NCBI GenBank assembly: GCA_040384325.1
Contig: JAZKJL010000004.1
Span: 248,001-312,000 of the forward strand
Direction: 5' to 3'
DNA from: JACMLX01 sp040384325
GTDB lineage: Bacteria; Gemmatimonadota; Gemmatimonadetes; Gemmatimonadales; Gemmatimonadaceae
Length of the DNA stretch: 64,000 bases
Part shown: one piece after another, positions 33,414 through 42,340 of the stretch
Numbering within the stretch: position 1 is the first letter of the stretch
How the letters are laid out: every line of letters begins with the position of its first letter
Notes under the pieces: model-generated
Database searches by the model: none
What the model saw: only the letters and a program-made list of their open reading frames with translations
Told to the model about the DNA's origin: nothing
Position numbers and translations under genes: made by a program

Positions 33414-35210
33414 ATGACCCGATCATCACACCTGCTGCGGCAGCTTGCTGCATCCGTCCTCGCCGCCACCTGCGTCGGCACCGCGGTGCATGCGCAGGCT
33501 GCGCGGCGTGCGCCGGTGGCACCGAAAGCCAGCACCACCGACCCGCGCTACAGCCTGCGCGGTGGCTGGAACGACGCCCAGGAGGCGATCAGCAACCTGA
33601 CACTGCTCGCGCATCGCAATCGTCCAGAGGGGTTCGTGAACCCCGCCGACGCCGGTGACTTCGCCTTCGTCAATTCCGACCTCGCCTTCGACGGCAAGTA
33701 CGCGTTCATCGGCGGCTACCACGGCTTCCAGGTGTGGGACATCTCGACGCCGTCGAATCCCACGTTGCGCCTCGCCTTCCCGTGCCCAGGTGGGCAGGGC
33801 GACCTGTCGGTGCACAAGAACCTGCTCTTCATGTCGGTGGAGGAGAACAAGGGGCGTGTGGACTGCGGCGGGCAGGGTGTGGATGCGTCGTCGAGCAGTG
33901 AACGGTTCCGCGGCGTGCGCATCTTCGACATCAGTGACATCGACCATCCGCGCCAGGTGGCCGCTGTGCAGACCTGTCGTGGTTCGCACACGCACACGCT
34001 CCTCACCGACGCGAAGGACGCCGCCAACGTCTACGTCTACGTCTCCGGAACCGGCGGTGTGCGCCCGGGCACCGAGCTGGCCGGCTGCAGTGATGGCCAG
34101 CCGACCGCCGACACCAGCACGGCGCGTTTCCGCATCGACGTGATCAAGGTGCCGGTCGCCGCGCCGCAGGAGGCACGCATCGTGAGCCGGCCCCGCCTGT
34201 TCGCCGACGCGCGCACGCGCGCGATCAGCGGTTTGTGGAAGGGTGGCACGCACGGCTCAGGCACGCAGGAAACCGCCGAGACGGATCAGTGTCACGACAT
34301 CACGGTGTATCCGGAGCTGGGGCTCGCGGCCGGCGCCTGCTCGGGCAACGGCATCCTGCTCGACATCAGCGATCCGGCCAACCCGGTGCGCATCGATGAA
34401 GTCATCGACAGCAACTTCTCCTACTGGCATTCGGCCACGTTCAGCAACGATGGCAGCAAGCTGCTGTTCAGCGACGAGTGGGGCGGCGGCGTGGGGGCGA
34501 AGTGCCGCGCCAGCGACAAGATGACATGGGGCGCCAACGCGATCTTCACGCTGCGCAACCGCAAGCTCACACCGCAGGGTCACTACAAGATTCCGGCGGC
34601 ACAGAGTGACGTCGAGAACTGCGTCGCCCACAACGGCACACTGATTCCCGTGCCCGGTCGCGACATCATGGTGCAGGCGTGGTATCAGGGCGGGCTGTCG
34701 GTGTTCGACTTCACCGATCCACGCAAGCCGGTGGAGATCGCGTATTTCGATCGTGGCCCGATCAATCCGGCGCAGCTGACGCTGGCCGGTTTCTGGTCGG
34801 CGTACTGGTACAACGGCCACATCTACGGCTCGGAGATCGGGCGCGGGCTGGACGTGCTCGAACTCAAGCCGAGCGCGATGCTGAGCCAGAACGAAATCGA
34901 CGCCGCCAGGCAGGTGACGTTCGCCGGCAGCAACCCGCAGCTGCAGCAGAAGCTGGTGTGGGCGCCGAGCTTCGCGGTGGCCCGCGCCTACCTGGACCAG
35001 CTCGAGCGTGGGCGCGGACTGGCCGCCGGTCTGGTGACCAGCGCGAACGCCTCGCTCGGCATGGCCGAGCAGCAGTCGGGCGCCGCACGACAGGCCACGC
35101 TGCGAGCGCTGGCCGCGCGGCTCACGCGCTCGGCGGCGACCGCCAGGGACAAGGCACGCGTCCGGGCGCTCACGTCCACCGTGACGGGGCTGGCTGACGC
35201 GTCGCAGTGA
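33414..35210 (+). CDS. Secreted LVIVD-repeat protein (copy 1)
   Basis: 598 aa from ATG 33414. Signal peptide about residues 1-28 (LAASVLAATCVGTAVHAQ). The body is a predicted beta-propeller with LVIVD-like blades: FAFVNSDLAFDGKYAFIGGY, FQVWDISTPSNP, VRIFDISDIDHP, GILLDISDPANP and LSVFDFTDPRKP. SHTHTLL, DITVYPELGLAAGAC and YWHSATFSNDGSKLLFSDEW are shared almost word for word with copy 2. A helical tail (about 495-598) ends the protein. No enzyme motif is seen. Close pairing with a DUF305 gene in two places suggests the two proteins act together at the cell surface. Confidence 0.85.
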   Translation: MTRSSHLLRQLAASVLAATCVGTAVHAQAARRAPVAPKASTTDPRYSLRGGWNDAQEAISNLTLLAHRNRPEGFVNPADAGDFAFVNSDLAFDGKYAFIGGYHGFQVWDISTPSNPTLRLAFPCPGGQGDLSVHKNLLFMSVEENKGRVDCGGQGVDASSSSERFRGVRIFDISDIDHPRQVAAVQTCRGSHTHTLLTDAKDAANVYVYVSGTGGVRPGTELAGCSDGQPTADTSTARFRIDVIKVPVAAPQEARIVSRPRLFADARTRAISGLWKGGTHGSGTQETAETDQCHDITVYPELGLAAGACSGNGILLDISDPANPVRIDEVIDSNFSYWHSATFSNDGSKLLFSDEWGGGVGAKCRASDKMTWGANAIFTLRNRKLTPQGHYKIPAAQSDVENCVAHNGTLIPVPGRDIMVQAWYQGGLSVFDFTDPRKPVEIAYFDRGPINPAQLTLAGFWSAYWYNGHIYGSEIGRGLDVLELKPSAMLSQNEIDAARQVTFAGSNPQLQQKLVWAPSFAVARAYLDQLERGRGLAAGLVTSANASLGMAEQQSGAARQATLRALAARLTRSAATARDKARVRALTSTVTGLADASQ

Positions 35211-35231
35211 GTGTGTGTCGGCAGCGGGAGT

Positions 35232-35265
35232 GGCGGGCGTCGGCACTCCGGTGCTGGCGCCCGCC
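35232..35265. terminator. Terminator hairpin after LVIVD copy 1
   Basis: GGCGGGCG (35232-35239) pairs with CGCCCGCC (35258-35265), and an inner GCAC/GTGC stem (35243-35246, 35251-35254) extends it. GTCATTTA follows. It starts 22 nt after the stop codon. Confidence 0.6.
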
Positions 35266-35421
35266 GTCATTTACGGGGGCGGCCGGCGACGACTTGAGAG
35301 GGTGCGGGCGATCCCGACGTCGAGATCGATGACAGGCCAGCGGCCCGACGCCGTTCCTGCCCGATCGCCTTTCGTCCGGCCGGCATCACGTCGGCCATGA
35401 CCACCCGTCCGGAGCTGGATC

Positions 35422-36357
35422 ATGCCGCTGCCCCGCGCCTGCCTTCGCGCCCTGCCGCTCGTCACCCTCGCCCTCGTCGCATGCGGCCTCGCGCAGCCCG
35501 CGGAGGCGCAGCTGGGCGCATTGCGCCGTGCGGCCGAGCGACGTGTGGAGCAGAAGGCCGAAGACCGGGTCGCCTCGGCCACGCTCATCCCGCCGGTGTT
35601 CGACAACACGACCCTCGAACTCACCGCCGAGCGCCTGGACCGATACACGGCGGCGATGGAGACCCTCAAGCGCACGCGCGCCCAGAATCGCCGGCGGTAC
35701 GACGCCATGCAGGGGCAGATCAGCGAGGCCCGTGACGCGGCGCAGCGCGCCGAGAATCCCGCCGAGCGGCAGGCGTACGAACGCAGCACCGACCGGTATC
35801 GCGACTGCCGGAACGACGTGGTGGAGGCGATCGAGAAGGAAGTCGAGACGCAGATGCAGCAGGTCATGCAGCGCATGCAGAGCGACCCCATGGGCGCGCA
35901 GCGCGACCCGAAGGTGAAGGAGATGCAGGCCGGGATGAACGCCGTCGTTGCGGCGCAGCAGTCGGGGGACACGGTGGCCGTGCGCCGCGCCACCGCACGA
36001 ATGCAGGCCGCGATGGGCATGGTCACCGACAGTGCGGCGATCGACCGCAAGGCGGTGGCGAAGTGCGGTGCCCGGCCGGCCCGGCCGCGGAGCGTGGTGC
36101 TCGCCGATTCGCTCAGCAAGCGCGCCACTGCGCTGCAGGCCGACGCGAATGCGCTGATCTCGACCAGCGGCGGCGTGAAGGGCAGTGAGGTGGGCATGAC
36201 CGACGTGCAGGCGCGCATGGTGTGGGAGCGCATCCAGTCATGGCTCAACGGCGTGCAGGACAGCGCACCGATCACGCGCACCTTCAGCAAGTCGGAATAC
36301 GACCTGCTGCTCGCGCGACGCGGCGCGCTGCGCAAGGCGTTCGCCAACTCGGAGTGA
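35422..36357 (+). CDS. Secreted coiled-coil protein of unknown function
   Basis: 311 aa. Signal peptide about residues 1-29 (LPLVTLALVACGLAQPAEAQ). Most of the mature part is charged and helical: AERRVEQKAEDRVAS, a coiled-coil-like stretch about 70-150 (METLKRTRAQNRRRYDAMQG...), then a Met/Gln/Ala-rich region. FSKSEYDLLLARRGALRKAF closes the protein. I do not recognise a family. Its last four bases overlap the start of the glycosidase gene (GTGA), which implies co-expression. Confidence 0.7.
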   Translation: MPLPRACLRALPLVTLALVACGLAQPAEAQLGALRRAAERRVEQKAEDRVASATLIPPVFDNTTLELTAERLDRYTAAMETLKRTRAQNRRRYDAMQGQISEARDAAQRAENPAERQAYERSTDRYRDCRNDVVEAIEKEVETQMQQVMQRMQSDPMGAQRDPKVKEMQAGMNAVVAAQQSGDTVAVRRATARMQAAMGMVTDSAAIDRKAVAKCGARPARPRSVVLADSLSKRATALQADANALISTSGGVKGSEVGMTDVQARMVWERIQSWLNGVQDSAPITRTFSKSEYDLLLARRGALRKAFANSE

Positions 36358-37316
36358 TCCCGACGCCGTGTCGTCGCCTGCTGCTGGCGGCGACACTGCT
36401 CGGTGCAGCGACCGTCGGCGCCCAGCCGGCACCGCTGGCGGTGGCTGCAGGCGATGGCTGGCGTGGCCTCTGGCGTCCTGACGTCAGCGCCCCGACACAA
36501 TGGACCGCACCGGACAGCGCGCTGCTGTCGGCGCTGCGCTGGCGTGCGGGGCAACGCGGCATCACCTGGGCCGAGATCCCGCTGCGGGGCGATGGAGAGG
36601 CCTGGCGCACGCGCGCGATCATCGTGCGCATCCAGCCGGCGCAGGTCCGCTTCGCACTCGACACCGCCTTCGCCCTGCGCCGCGACCGCAACGGTGCCGC
36701 CATGCGCTCGGCGCGGTGGACGATCCAGGCGGCCGCACCGCGCTCGCTGCTCGCGGTGAATGCGGGGCAGTTCGATGCCACCATCCTCGGCACGCTGCCG
36801 TGGGGCTGGGTGATGCTCGGTGGCCGCGAGTGGCGCGCACCGGGCGCCGGTCCACTCTCCACGGCCGTGGTCTTCGACTCGAGCGGAGTCGTGCGACTCC
36901 TGTCACCGACAGCGCTTGAAGCGACGGCGCGCGGGCAGGGCGTGGCGTATGCATTCCAGAGCTTTCCCACGCTGCTGGACGGCGATGGTGTCGTGCCCGC
37001 ACCGCTGCGGCTTGGTGGTGCCGGCGTGGACCTCACACATCGTGACGGCCGACTGGCGATCGGTGTGCAGCGCGACGGTACCGTGCTGCTGGTCATGACA
37101 CGATTCGATGTCTTCGGACCGACGCTCGGTGCGGTGCCGTTCGGCTTGACGACCCCGGAGATGGCGGCACTGATGGGCGCACTCGGTGCGTCGCGCGCGG
37201 TGATGCTGGATGGCGGCATCAGTGCGCAGCTGCAGTTGCGCGAGGCCCGCGGCGCGGTGCAACGCTGGACAGGGTGGCGTCGCGTGCCGCTTGGCCTGGT
37301 GGTGATGCCGCGCTGA
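36354..37316 (+). CDS. Phosphodiester glycosidase family protein (NAGPA domain), secreted
   Basis: 320 aa from the GTG at 36354 that overlaps the preceding stop. Other in-frame starts lie deep inside the upstream gene. Signal peptide about residues 1-23 (LLLAATLLGAATVGAQ). NAGPA-type features: LLAVNAGQFD, AFQSFPTLLDGDG and RAVMLDGGISAQLQL, the last being the family's NLDGGGS-like active-site region. The family cleaves alpha-N-acetylglucosamine phosphodiesters or related sugar phosphodiesters, for example in spores or exopolysaccharide. The substrate here is unknown. Confidence 0.8.
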   Translation: MIPTPCRRLLLAATLLGAATVGAQPAPLAVAAGDGWRGLWRPDVSAPTQWTAPDSALLSALRWRAGQRGITWAEIPLRGDGEAWRTRAIIVRIQPAQVRFALDTAFALRRDRNGAAMRSARWTIQAAAPRSLLAVNAGQFDATILGTLPWGWVMLGGREWRAPGAGPLSTAVVFDSSGVVRLLSPTALEATARGQGVAYAFQSFPTLLDGDGVVPAPLRLGGAGVDLTHRDGRLAIGVQRDGTVLLVMTRFDVFGPTLGAVPFGLTTPEMAALMGALGASRAVMLDGGISAQLQLREARGAVQRWTGWRRVPLGLVVMPR

Positions 37317-37337
37317 CGCTGGACAGTGAGCGCGAAT

Positions 37338-37367
37338 GGGGCGACGCGGCGGTCAGCGCGACGCCCC
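37338..37367. terminator. Possible bidirectional terminator
   Basis: GGGGCG (37338-37343) and CGCCCC (37362-37367) pair around an 18-nt GC-rich loop in the 65-nt gap between convergent genes. Confidence 0.35.
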
Positions 37368-37381
37368 GGGTCCCGCCCTGA

Positions 37382-37948
37382 TCAGGCGCGCAGTTCCTGT
37401 GTCCTGCCATTCGGCGTGGTCGCCGTCGGTGCGCTTGCCGGTTTCGTGCTGATGGCGCTGTCCGCCGTGGCCGACGGCACCGCGGGCGACTTCGGGGCAT
37501 GCACATGCAGGACGCCGTTCATCAGTTCCGCCGAGATGCGGTCAGCCTCGATCGAGGTCGGCAGGGTGAAGCGGCGGTACACCTCGCTCGACCCGAACTC
37601 ACTCCACACCATCGCCTCATCGGATCCCTTCCGCCTCGTGCTGCTTTCGGCGTGGATGATCAACTCGTTGGGTGTGGCGGTGAGCTCCACGTCCTCGGCG
37701 CCGAATCCCGGCAGCGCCAGGTCCACCTCGTACTCACCGTCGCGATCCTTCAACTCGCCGAGCGCGAAGCCGAGCACTTCGCGTTCGGCCGTCACCCAGT
37801 CGCCAAGGTCGTTGCCGCCGCTGCGGCCGCGCTTCGAGAACAGGTCATACGCCCGCTGGCGCACGGCGTCGAGCCGGCGGTCGATCTCCTGGAACACGGG
37901 CAGGCTGCGCTCGCCGTCGGCCTGCGCCTTGATGCGCACGTCGGACAT
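37382..37948 (-). CDS. Hsp20/alpha-crystallin small heat-shock protein with N-terminal DUF2934-like motif
   Basis: 188 aa from ATG 37948, with AGGAG seven bases upstream. Residues about 26-59 (DAVRQRAYDLFSKRGRS...DWVTAEREV) match the DUF2934 pattern of a short helical pair. The alpha-crystallin domain follows (about 71-153) with EYEVDLALPGF and the hallmark AELMNGVLHVHAPK, then a Ser/Thr/Ala/Pro-rich tail. The C-terminal I-x-I anchor usual in sHSP oligomers is not visible. Role: ATP-independent holdase chaperone. The DUF2934 piece may replace the variable N-terminal oligomerisation arm. Confidence 0.88.
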   Translation of the reverse strand: MSDVRIKAQADGERSLPVFQEIDRRLDAVRQRAYDLFSKRGRSGGNDLGDWVTAEREVLGFALGELKDRDGEYEVDLALPGFGAEDVELTATPNELIIHAESSTRRKGSDEAMVWSEFGSSEVYRRFTLPTSIEADRISAELMNGVLHVHAPKSPAVPSATADSAISTKPASAPTATTPNGRTQELRA

Positions 37949-38159
37949 CTCTCTGCTCCTGTAGGCCGGGCTGCGGGACGTGCACACGACAGCGCGGTGA
38001 GCCCGGCTCGGTCCGCACCATGCACGGTCAGGTGCGACAGGATGCGGCGCGCGCGAGACGCGAGCAATCGGCATTCGCCCTACACGACGCTCCGTACATC
38101 CTGACGCGACGCCGGCGATGTGATGCACTTGCGCCTGCCATACGTGACTGCGACGCAGG

Positions 38160-39413
38160 TCAGGCGGCAGCCAGTTCCGTGAGTGCGCGCACCAGGACGT
38201 CGAGTTCAGCGGTGGTGGTGAACAGGTGCGGCGTGATCCGCGCACCCTGCACGTTCTGCCGATCGATCGCCACCGTCCAGATCTTGTATCGATCCAGCAG
38301 CGTGCGTGCCAGCTCGCTCGGCTTCATGCCGCTGATGCCGACGTTGGCGATGCCCGCCGAGCGCAGCGGGTCCACCGGTGTGTTCACATTCACGTTCCGG
38401 ATGCCACGCACCTTCGAGGTCCAGTACTGCTGCAGGTAGCGCAGTCGGGCTTCCTTGCGCTGCACGCCGATGCTCTCGTGGAACACGATCGCGTGCTGGA
38501 TGGCGAGGTCGGTGTGTACCGGGTGTGTGCCGGTGTGATTGAGCTTACGGATGTCGGTGTCGGGCAGGCCCTGCTCACCGAACAACGGCCAGAGTGCGGC
38601 GATGCGATCGCGCTTGACGTACAGGATGCCCGCGCCGAGCGGCACACCCAGCCACTTGTGCAGGCTGGCGGCGTAATAATCGGCGCCGAGATCCGGGATC
38701 CGGAAGTCGAGATGTGCAAAGGCATGCGCACCGTCCACCGCCACCGCCACGCCCTTCGCATGCGCCATGTCGGCGATCTTCCTCACCGGCAGGATCTGGC
38801 CGGTGATGTTCACCAGGTGGCTGACCAGCAGGAGCCGCGCCTTCGGCGTGATGGCGTTGGCGTACAGCTGCACCAGTTCATCGTCGGAGCGCGGATCGTT
38901 GGGCAGCGACACCATGCGATTGACCATGCCGTATCGACGCGCCTGCAGTGCGAACTGGTCCAGCATCGCGCCATAGTCCTGCACCGCCATCACCGCCTCG
39001 TCACCGGGCTTCCAGTCATAGCCGGCGATGACGGTGTCCAGCGACTCGGTGGTGTTGCGCGTGACGATCAGCTCCTCCACGTCGCAGCCGGCCAGTCCGG
39101 CCAGCCTGGTTCGCGCGGCGAGGCGGTTCGGTGTCTGGACCGTGCGCATGTAGTACGAGGCCTCGTAGTTCACCTCACGCACGTTCTCGATGAACGCCTC
39201 GAGCACCGGTGTGGACTGCATCGAGTAGTAGCCGTGCTCGAGATTGATGTAGTCGGGCTTGAGGCGATACTTGCCGCGCAGCGCGACCCAGAAGTCCTCC
39301 GCGCCGGCCAGTGCGGTGGCGGGGAGGGGCTGGTACTGCGCCCAGAGCCGGTCGCCGAGGAGGGCGGCCACGGTGGTGGCGCCGAGTGAGCGGAGAAAGT
39401 CGCGCTTCTGCAT
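38160..39413 (-). CDS. Aminotransferase class V-fold PLP enzyme (isopenicillin N epimerase-like), exported
   Basis: 417 aa from ATG 39413. The N-terminus QKRDFLRSLGATTVAALLG with LWAQ resembles a Tat signal in which one Arg of the RR pair is Lys. The PLP lysine is Lys253 in AASLHKWLGVPLG, and the cofactor Asp and His lie in AVDGAHAFAHLD (Asp228, His230 region). LEHGYYSMQSTPV and TRNTTESLDTVI are typical of the isopenicillin-N-epimerase/cysteine-desulfurase-like group. Reaction not known; racemase, lyase or transaminase are all possible. Periplasmic PLP enzymes of this type are usually exported folded, which fits a Tat-like signal. Confidence 0.82.
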   Translation of the reverse strand: MQKRDFLRSLGATTVAALLGDRLWAQYQPLPATALAGAEDFWVALRGKYRLKPDYINLEHGYYSMQSTPVLEAFIENVREVNYEASYYMRTVQTPNRLAARTRLAGLAGCDVEELIVTRNTTESLDTVIAGYDWKPGDEAVMAVQDYGAMLDQFALQARRYGMVNRMVSLPNDPRSDDELVQLYANAITPKARLLLVSHLVNITGQILPVRKIADMAHAKGVAVAVDGAHAFAHLDFRIPDLGADYYAASLHKWLGVPLGAGILYVKRDRIAALWPLFGEQGLPDTDIRKLNHTGTHPVHTDLAIQHAIVFHESIGVQRKEARLRYLQQYWTSKVRGIRNVNVNTPVDPLRSAGIANVGISGMKPSELARTLLDRYKIWTVAIDRQNVQGARITPHLFTTTAELDVLVRALTELAAA

Positions 39414-39555
39414 GGGCGGGGCGGTGGGGGTGAGGAGTGCTGAATGATAGCATCCGGGACTCGCGCCGACTTCCAGTTGTAGCGTGAAAATGGTGACGCT
39501 GCTGGCGGGGTGGCGTTGTATGCTGGGTGCATCACCGCATCCAGAGGAGGCCACG

Positions 39556-40161
39556 ATGTCCACACGCTCGCGTCGCGGCGCGCACGGGTACGCCGCGGAT
39601 CCGGATCGGCTGATGACCGCAGACGACCTGCTCCATCGCAATCCGTTTCCGCACGCGCGAACGGAGCTGCGCGATGGTCGCCTGATCGTTCGGGAACCGC
39701 CATTCCTCGACCATGGCTCGGTGACCGTCCGCATCGCATACGCGCTCGGCACCTATCTCCGCGCCGACCGTATCGCGCGGGGGGCGCCCCGAGACCGCGG
39801 CAGGTTGGTGAGCAACGATTCCGGCTTCTGGATACGCCGACAGCCAGACACCGTGCGCGCGCCGGACGTGGCCTACATCCTCGATGAGCATTGGCCCGCT
39901 GACCCGGCCTGCTGGGCCAACCTCGCCCCCGAGCTTGCGGTCGAGGTGCGATCACGGTCCGACCGTGCAGGCTACCTCTCGAAGAAGCTGAGCGACTGGG
40001 CAGCTGCAGGCTGCAAACATGTCTGGATCGCTGATCCGCGCCGACGGACACTGACGATCCACGACAATGGCGACGTGATCACCTTGCACACTGACGAGCA
40101 CTTCGAAGGTGGCCCGCTGTTCCCCGGGTTGGATCTGGATGTGGGGGCACTCTTCGACTGA
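39556..40161 (+). CDS. Uma2 family (DUF820) restriction-endonuclease-fold protein
   Basis: 201 aa from ATG 39556, with a strong SD (GAGGAGG, 39544-39550). PD-(D/E)XK-like fold: ELRDGRLIVREPP at the start, PDVAYI as the Asp strand, LAVEVRSRSD as the ExK-like strand (Lys replaced by Arg), and KKLSDWAAAGCKHVWIADP. Uma2 proteins are very common in cyanobacteria and some environmental phyla as single genes, and their biological role is not settled. It is divergent from the PLP enzyme and ends against a strong hairpin. Confidence 0.82.
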   Translation: MSTRSRRGAHGYAADPDRLMTADDLLHRNPFPHARTELRDGRLIVREPPFLDHGSVTVRIAYALGTYLRADRIARGAPRDRGRLVSNDSGFWIRRQPDTVRAPDVAYILDEHWPADPACWANLAPELAVEVRSRSDRAGYLSKKLSDWAAAGCKHVWIADPRRRTLTIHDNGDVITLHTDEHFEGGPLFPGLDLDVGALFD

Positions 40162-40195
40162 CGCGATCACGTGCCCGTCGGCCGAGAAACGAGAA

Positions 40196-40239
40196 GGCCG
40201 CCGGACCCGCATCATTCACGATGCTCAGGTCCGGCGGCC
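40196..40239. terminator. Strong bidirectional terminator hairpin
   Basis: A perfect 12-bp stem GGCCGCCGGACC (40196-40207)/GGTCCGGCGGCC (40228-40239) is flanked by AA on the left and CTT on the right. An inner 5-bp GCATC/GATGC stem sits in the loop. It lies between convergent genes ending at 40161 and 40264, so it serves both strands. Confidence 0.8.
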
Positions 40240-40263
40240 CTTCCGTGATCAGTCGATCAACGA

Positions 40264-42285
40264 CTACAACATCGTCGTCTGCAGGTCCTGCACGGCCTTG
40301 CGCAGCATCTGCGCCTTCTTGTCGTCACACCCGCCGCGCGTCTCCGCCTCGAGCGAGGTGGCGAGCTGCGAGAGCGTGGTGCCACGCTCGGCTGCCGACG
40401 CCTTCTCGGCGGCGCTCAGCGACGAACGGATGGACGCGATCCGGGCCGTGTTGAAGCACCCCTTGCGCTCCATCTGGTCGGTGAACGCCCGTGCCAGCGC
40501 GAAGCTGGGCGGCCACTCGATCTTCGGCTGACCCTGCGCGTTCAGGTACGCCCACTGCACGGTCTTGGCCGCGTCGATCTCATTCTGCGACACGTACTGG
40601 CTCGGCACCATCTCGGCCACGTCCAAGCCGCGAGCGATCTCGCTGCTCACGATCTTGCCGTTGTACCAGTACACCGACCACGAACCGCCCATCACCATGC
40701 GGGTGGAGTCCACCGGCCCGCGGTCGAACGAGGCGATCTCCATCGGCTTGGCCGGGTCGGTCCAGTCGAACACCGAGATGCCGCCCTGATACCACGACTG
40801 CACCATCACGTCGCGGCCCGGGATCGGGATCAGCGAGCCATTGTGCGCCACGCAGTTCTCGTTCGCCGACTGGAAGCTCGGGATCTTGTAGTAGCTCTGG
40901 AACTTCAGCTTGCGGTTCTCGATCGTGAAGATCGCGTTCGCGCCCCACTCCGGCTTGTCACCGGCGCGGCACTTCGGTGCACCACCGCCGCCCCACTCGT
41001 CGCTGAACAGCAGCTTGGTGCCATCGTTGTTGAACGTGGCCGAGTGCCAGTAGGCGAAGTTCGAGTCGGCTGCGGCATCGAGGCGACGCGGGTTGACCGG
41101 GTCGCTGATGTCGAGCAGCAGGCCGTGGCCTTCGCAGGCGCCGCCAGCCAGGCCGAGCGCCGGGTAGACGGTGATGTCGTGGCACTGCGAGCGCTCCGAG
41201 ACGGCACCCGACGCACCGCCGGGTGCGGCGGCGAAGAGACGGTTCACGGCGCCCTGCACGGCGGTGCGCGCGGTGGCCGTGTCAGCCGACGTGGCCGTGG
41301 TCCGGCCGGCGGCCTTCACGATGCTGTCGAGCAACGGGCGCACCAGCTGCGGCGGAACGACCATTTCCATGCCCGACTGCGGGTTGCGGGCGATGAAACC
41401 ACCACGTGCACGCGCGGCAGCGATCTGCGTGGCGGCCGCTTCCTTGTCGGCGTCCGACGGGCCGTGACGCGGGTTCTCGGTCAGGCCGGCGAAGATGTTC
41501 GCGCGACCGACCACACTGGCCTTCGACGGATCGCTGAGCGGGACCTTGATGATCTCGATGCGCAGGCGCGACGAGTTCGGGTCGTCGCTGGCCACGTTGC
41601 CGGCACAGCCGGCCAGCTCGTTCGGCGAACGGATGCCCGACGAGCCGGAGACGTAGATGTAGACGTTCGCCTTGTCCTTCGGATCCTCGAGCACCGTGTG
41701 CGTGTGCGAGCCACGGCAGGTCTGCACGTTGGCGATCAGCTTCGGCGTCTTGATGTCGCTGATGTCGAAGATGCGCACGCCGCGCATGCGGATCGCGCTG
41801 ACCGTGTCCGGCACACCGCCCGGCAGGCAGTCGGTGCGGCCGTTGTTGGCCTCGGCCGACATGAACATCAGGTTGCGGTACACCGAGATGTCATTCTGCG
41901 ACGCGGGGCAGGTGTAGGCCGTGACCAGCACCGGCTTGGTCGGATCCGAGATGTCCCAGATCACGGGGCCGTTGTAGTTGCCCTGGATCGCGTACTTGCC
42001 GGTGAAGGCGAGGTCGGAGTTGGTGATGCCGAGGAAGCCCGGCGGCGACACGGCCTTCGCGGTGACGCGCAGGTTGGAAATGTTCTCCTGCGCATCGAAC
42101 AGGCCCGAACGCATGTTGTTGCGCGGATCCTTGGACCAGTCGGCACTGGCCGTCGGCTGCGGATCGGTGTTCGGCTTGGGTGTCGCGCTGGCGCAGGCGG
42201 TGAGCCCGGCCAGTGCAGCGGCTGCCGCGAGAGGACCGACGCGAACGCCACGGGCGCCGGATCGATGGACGGAGGACAGGAACAT
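40264..42285 (-). CDS. LVIVD-repeat lipoprotein (copy 2 of DUF305-LVIVD module)
   Basis: 673 aa. N-terminal signal with lipobox LTAC (AAAAALAGLTACASA), so a lipoprotein, unlike copy 1, which has a normal signal peptide. Blades resemble copy 1: TNSDLAFTGKYAIQGNY, VIWDISDPTKP, VRIFDISDIKTP, GLLLDISDPVNP and ISVFDWTDPAKP. THTVLEDPKDKANVYIYVSG, the DITVYPALGLAGGAC segment and FNNDGTKLLFSDEWGGG also match. It has an insertion of about 90 residues (about 275-365, Ala/Arg-rich, VVPPQLVRPLLDSIV) absent from copy 1. Propeller with no catalytic motif seen. The gene lies 55 nt downstream of its DUF305 partner. Confidence 0.85.
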   Translation of the reverse strand: MFLSSVHRSGARGVRVGPLAAAAALAGLTACASATPKPNTDPQPTASADWSKDPRNNMRSGLFDAQENISNLRVTAKAVSPPGFLGITNSDLAFTGKYAIQGNYNGPVIWDISDPTKPVLVTAYTCPASQNDISVYRNLMFMSAEANNGRTDCLPGGVPDTVSAIRMRGVRIFDISDIKTPKLIANVQTCRGSHTHTVLEDPKDKANVYIYVSGSSGIRSPNELAGCAGNVASDDPNSSRLRIEIIKVPLSDPSKASVVGRANIFAGLTENPRHGPSDADKEAAATQIAAARARGGFIARNPQSGMEMVVPPQLVRPLLDSIVKAAGRTTATSADTATARTAVQGAVNRLFAAAPGGASGAVSERSQCHDITVYPALGLAGGACEGHGLLLDISDPVNPRRLDAAADSNFAYWHSATFNNDGTKLLFSDEWGGGGAPKCRAGDKPEWGANAIFTIENRKLKFQSYYKIPSFQSANENCVAHNGSLIPIPGRDVMVQSWYQGGISVFDWTDPAKPMEIASFDRGPVDSTRMVMGGSWSVYWYNGKIVSSEIARGLDVAEMVPSQYVSQNEIDAAKTVQWAYLNAQGQPKIEWPPSFALARAFTDQMERKGCFNTARIASIRSSLSAAEKASAAERGTTLSQLATSLEAETRGGCDDKKAQMLRKAVQDLQTTML

Positions 42286-42340
42286 CAGGAAGCCTCTGGG
42301 TTGATGAACGAATGCGACACAGGACAGCGGGACGGCGACT

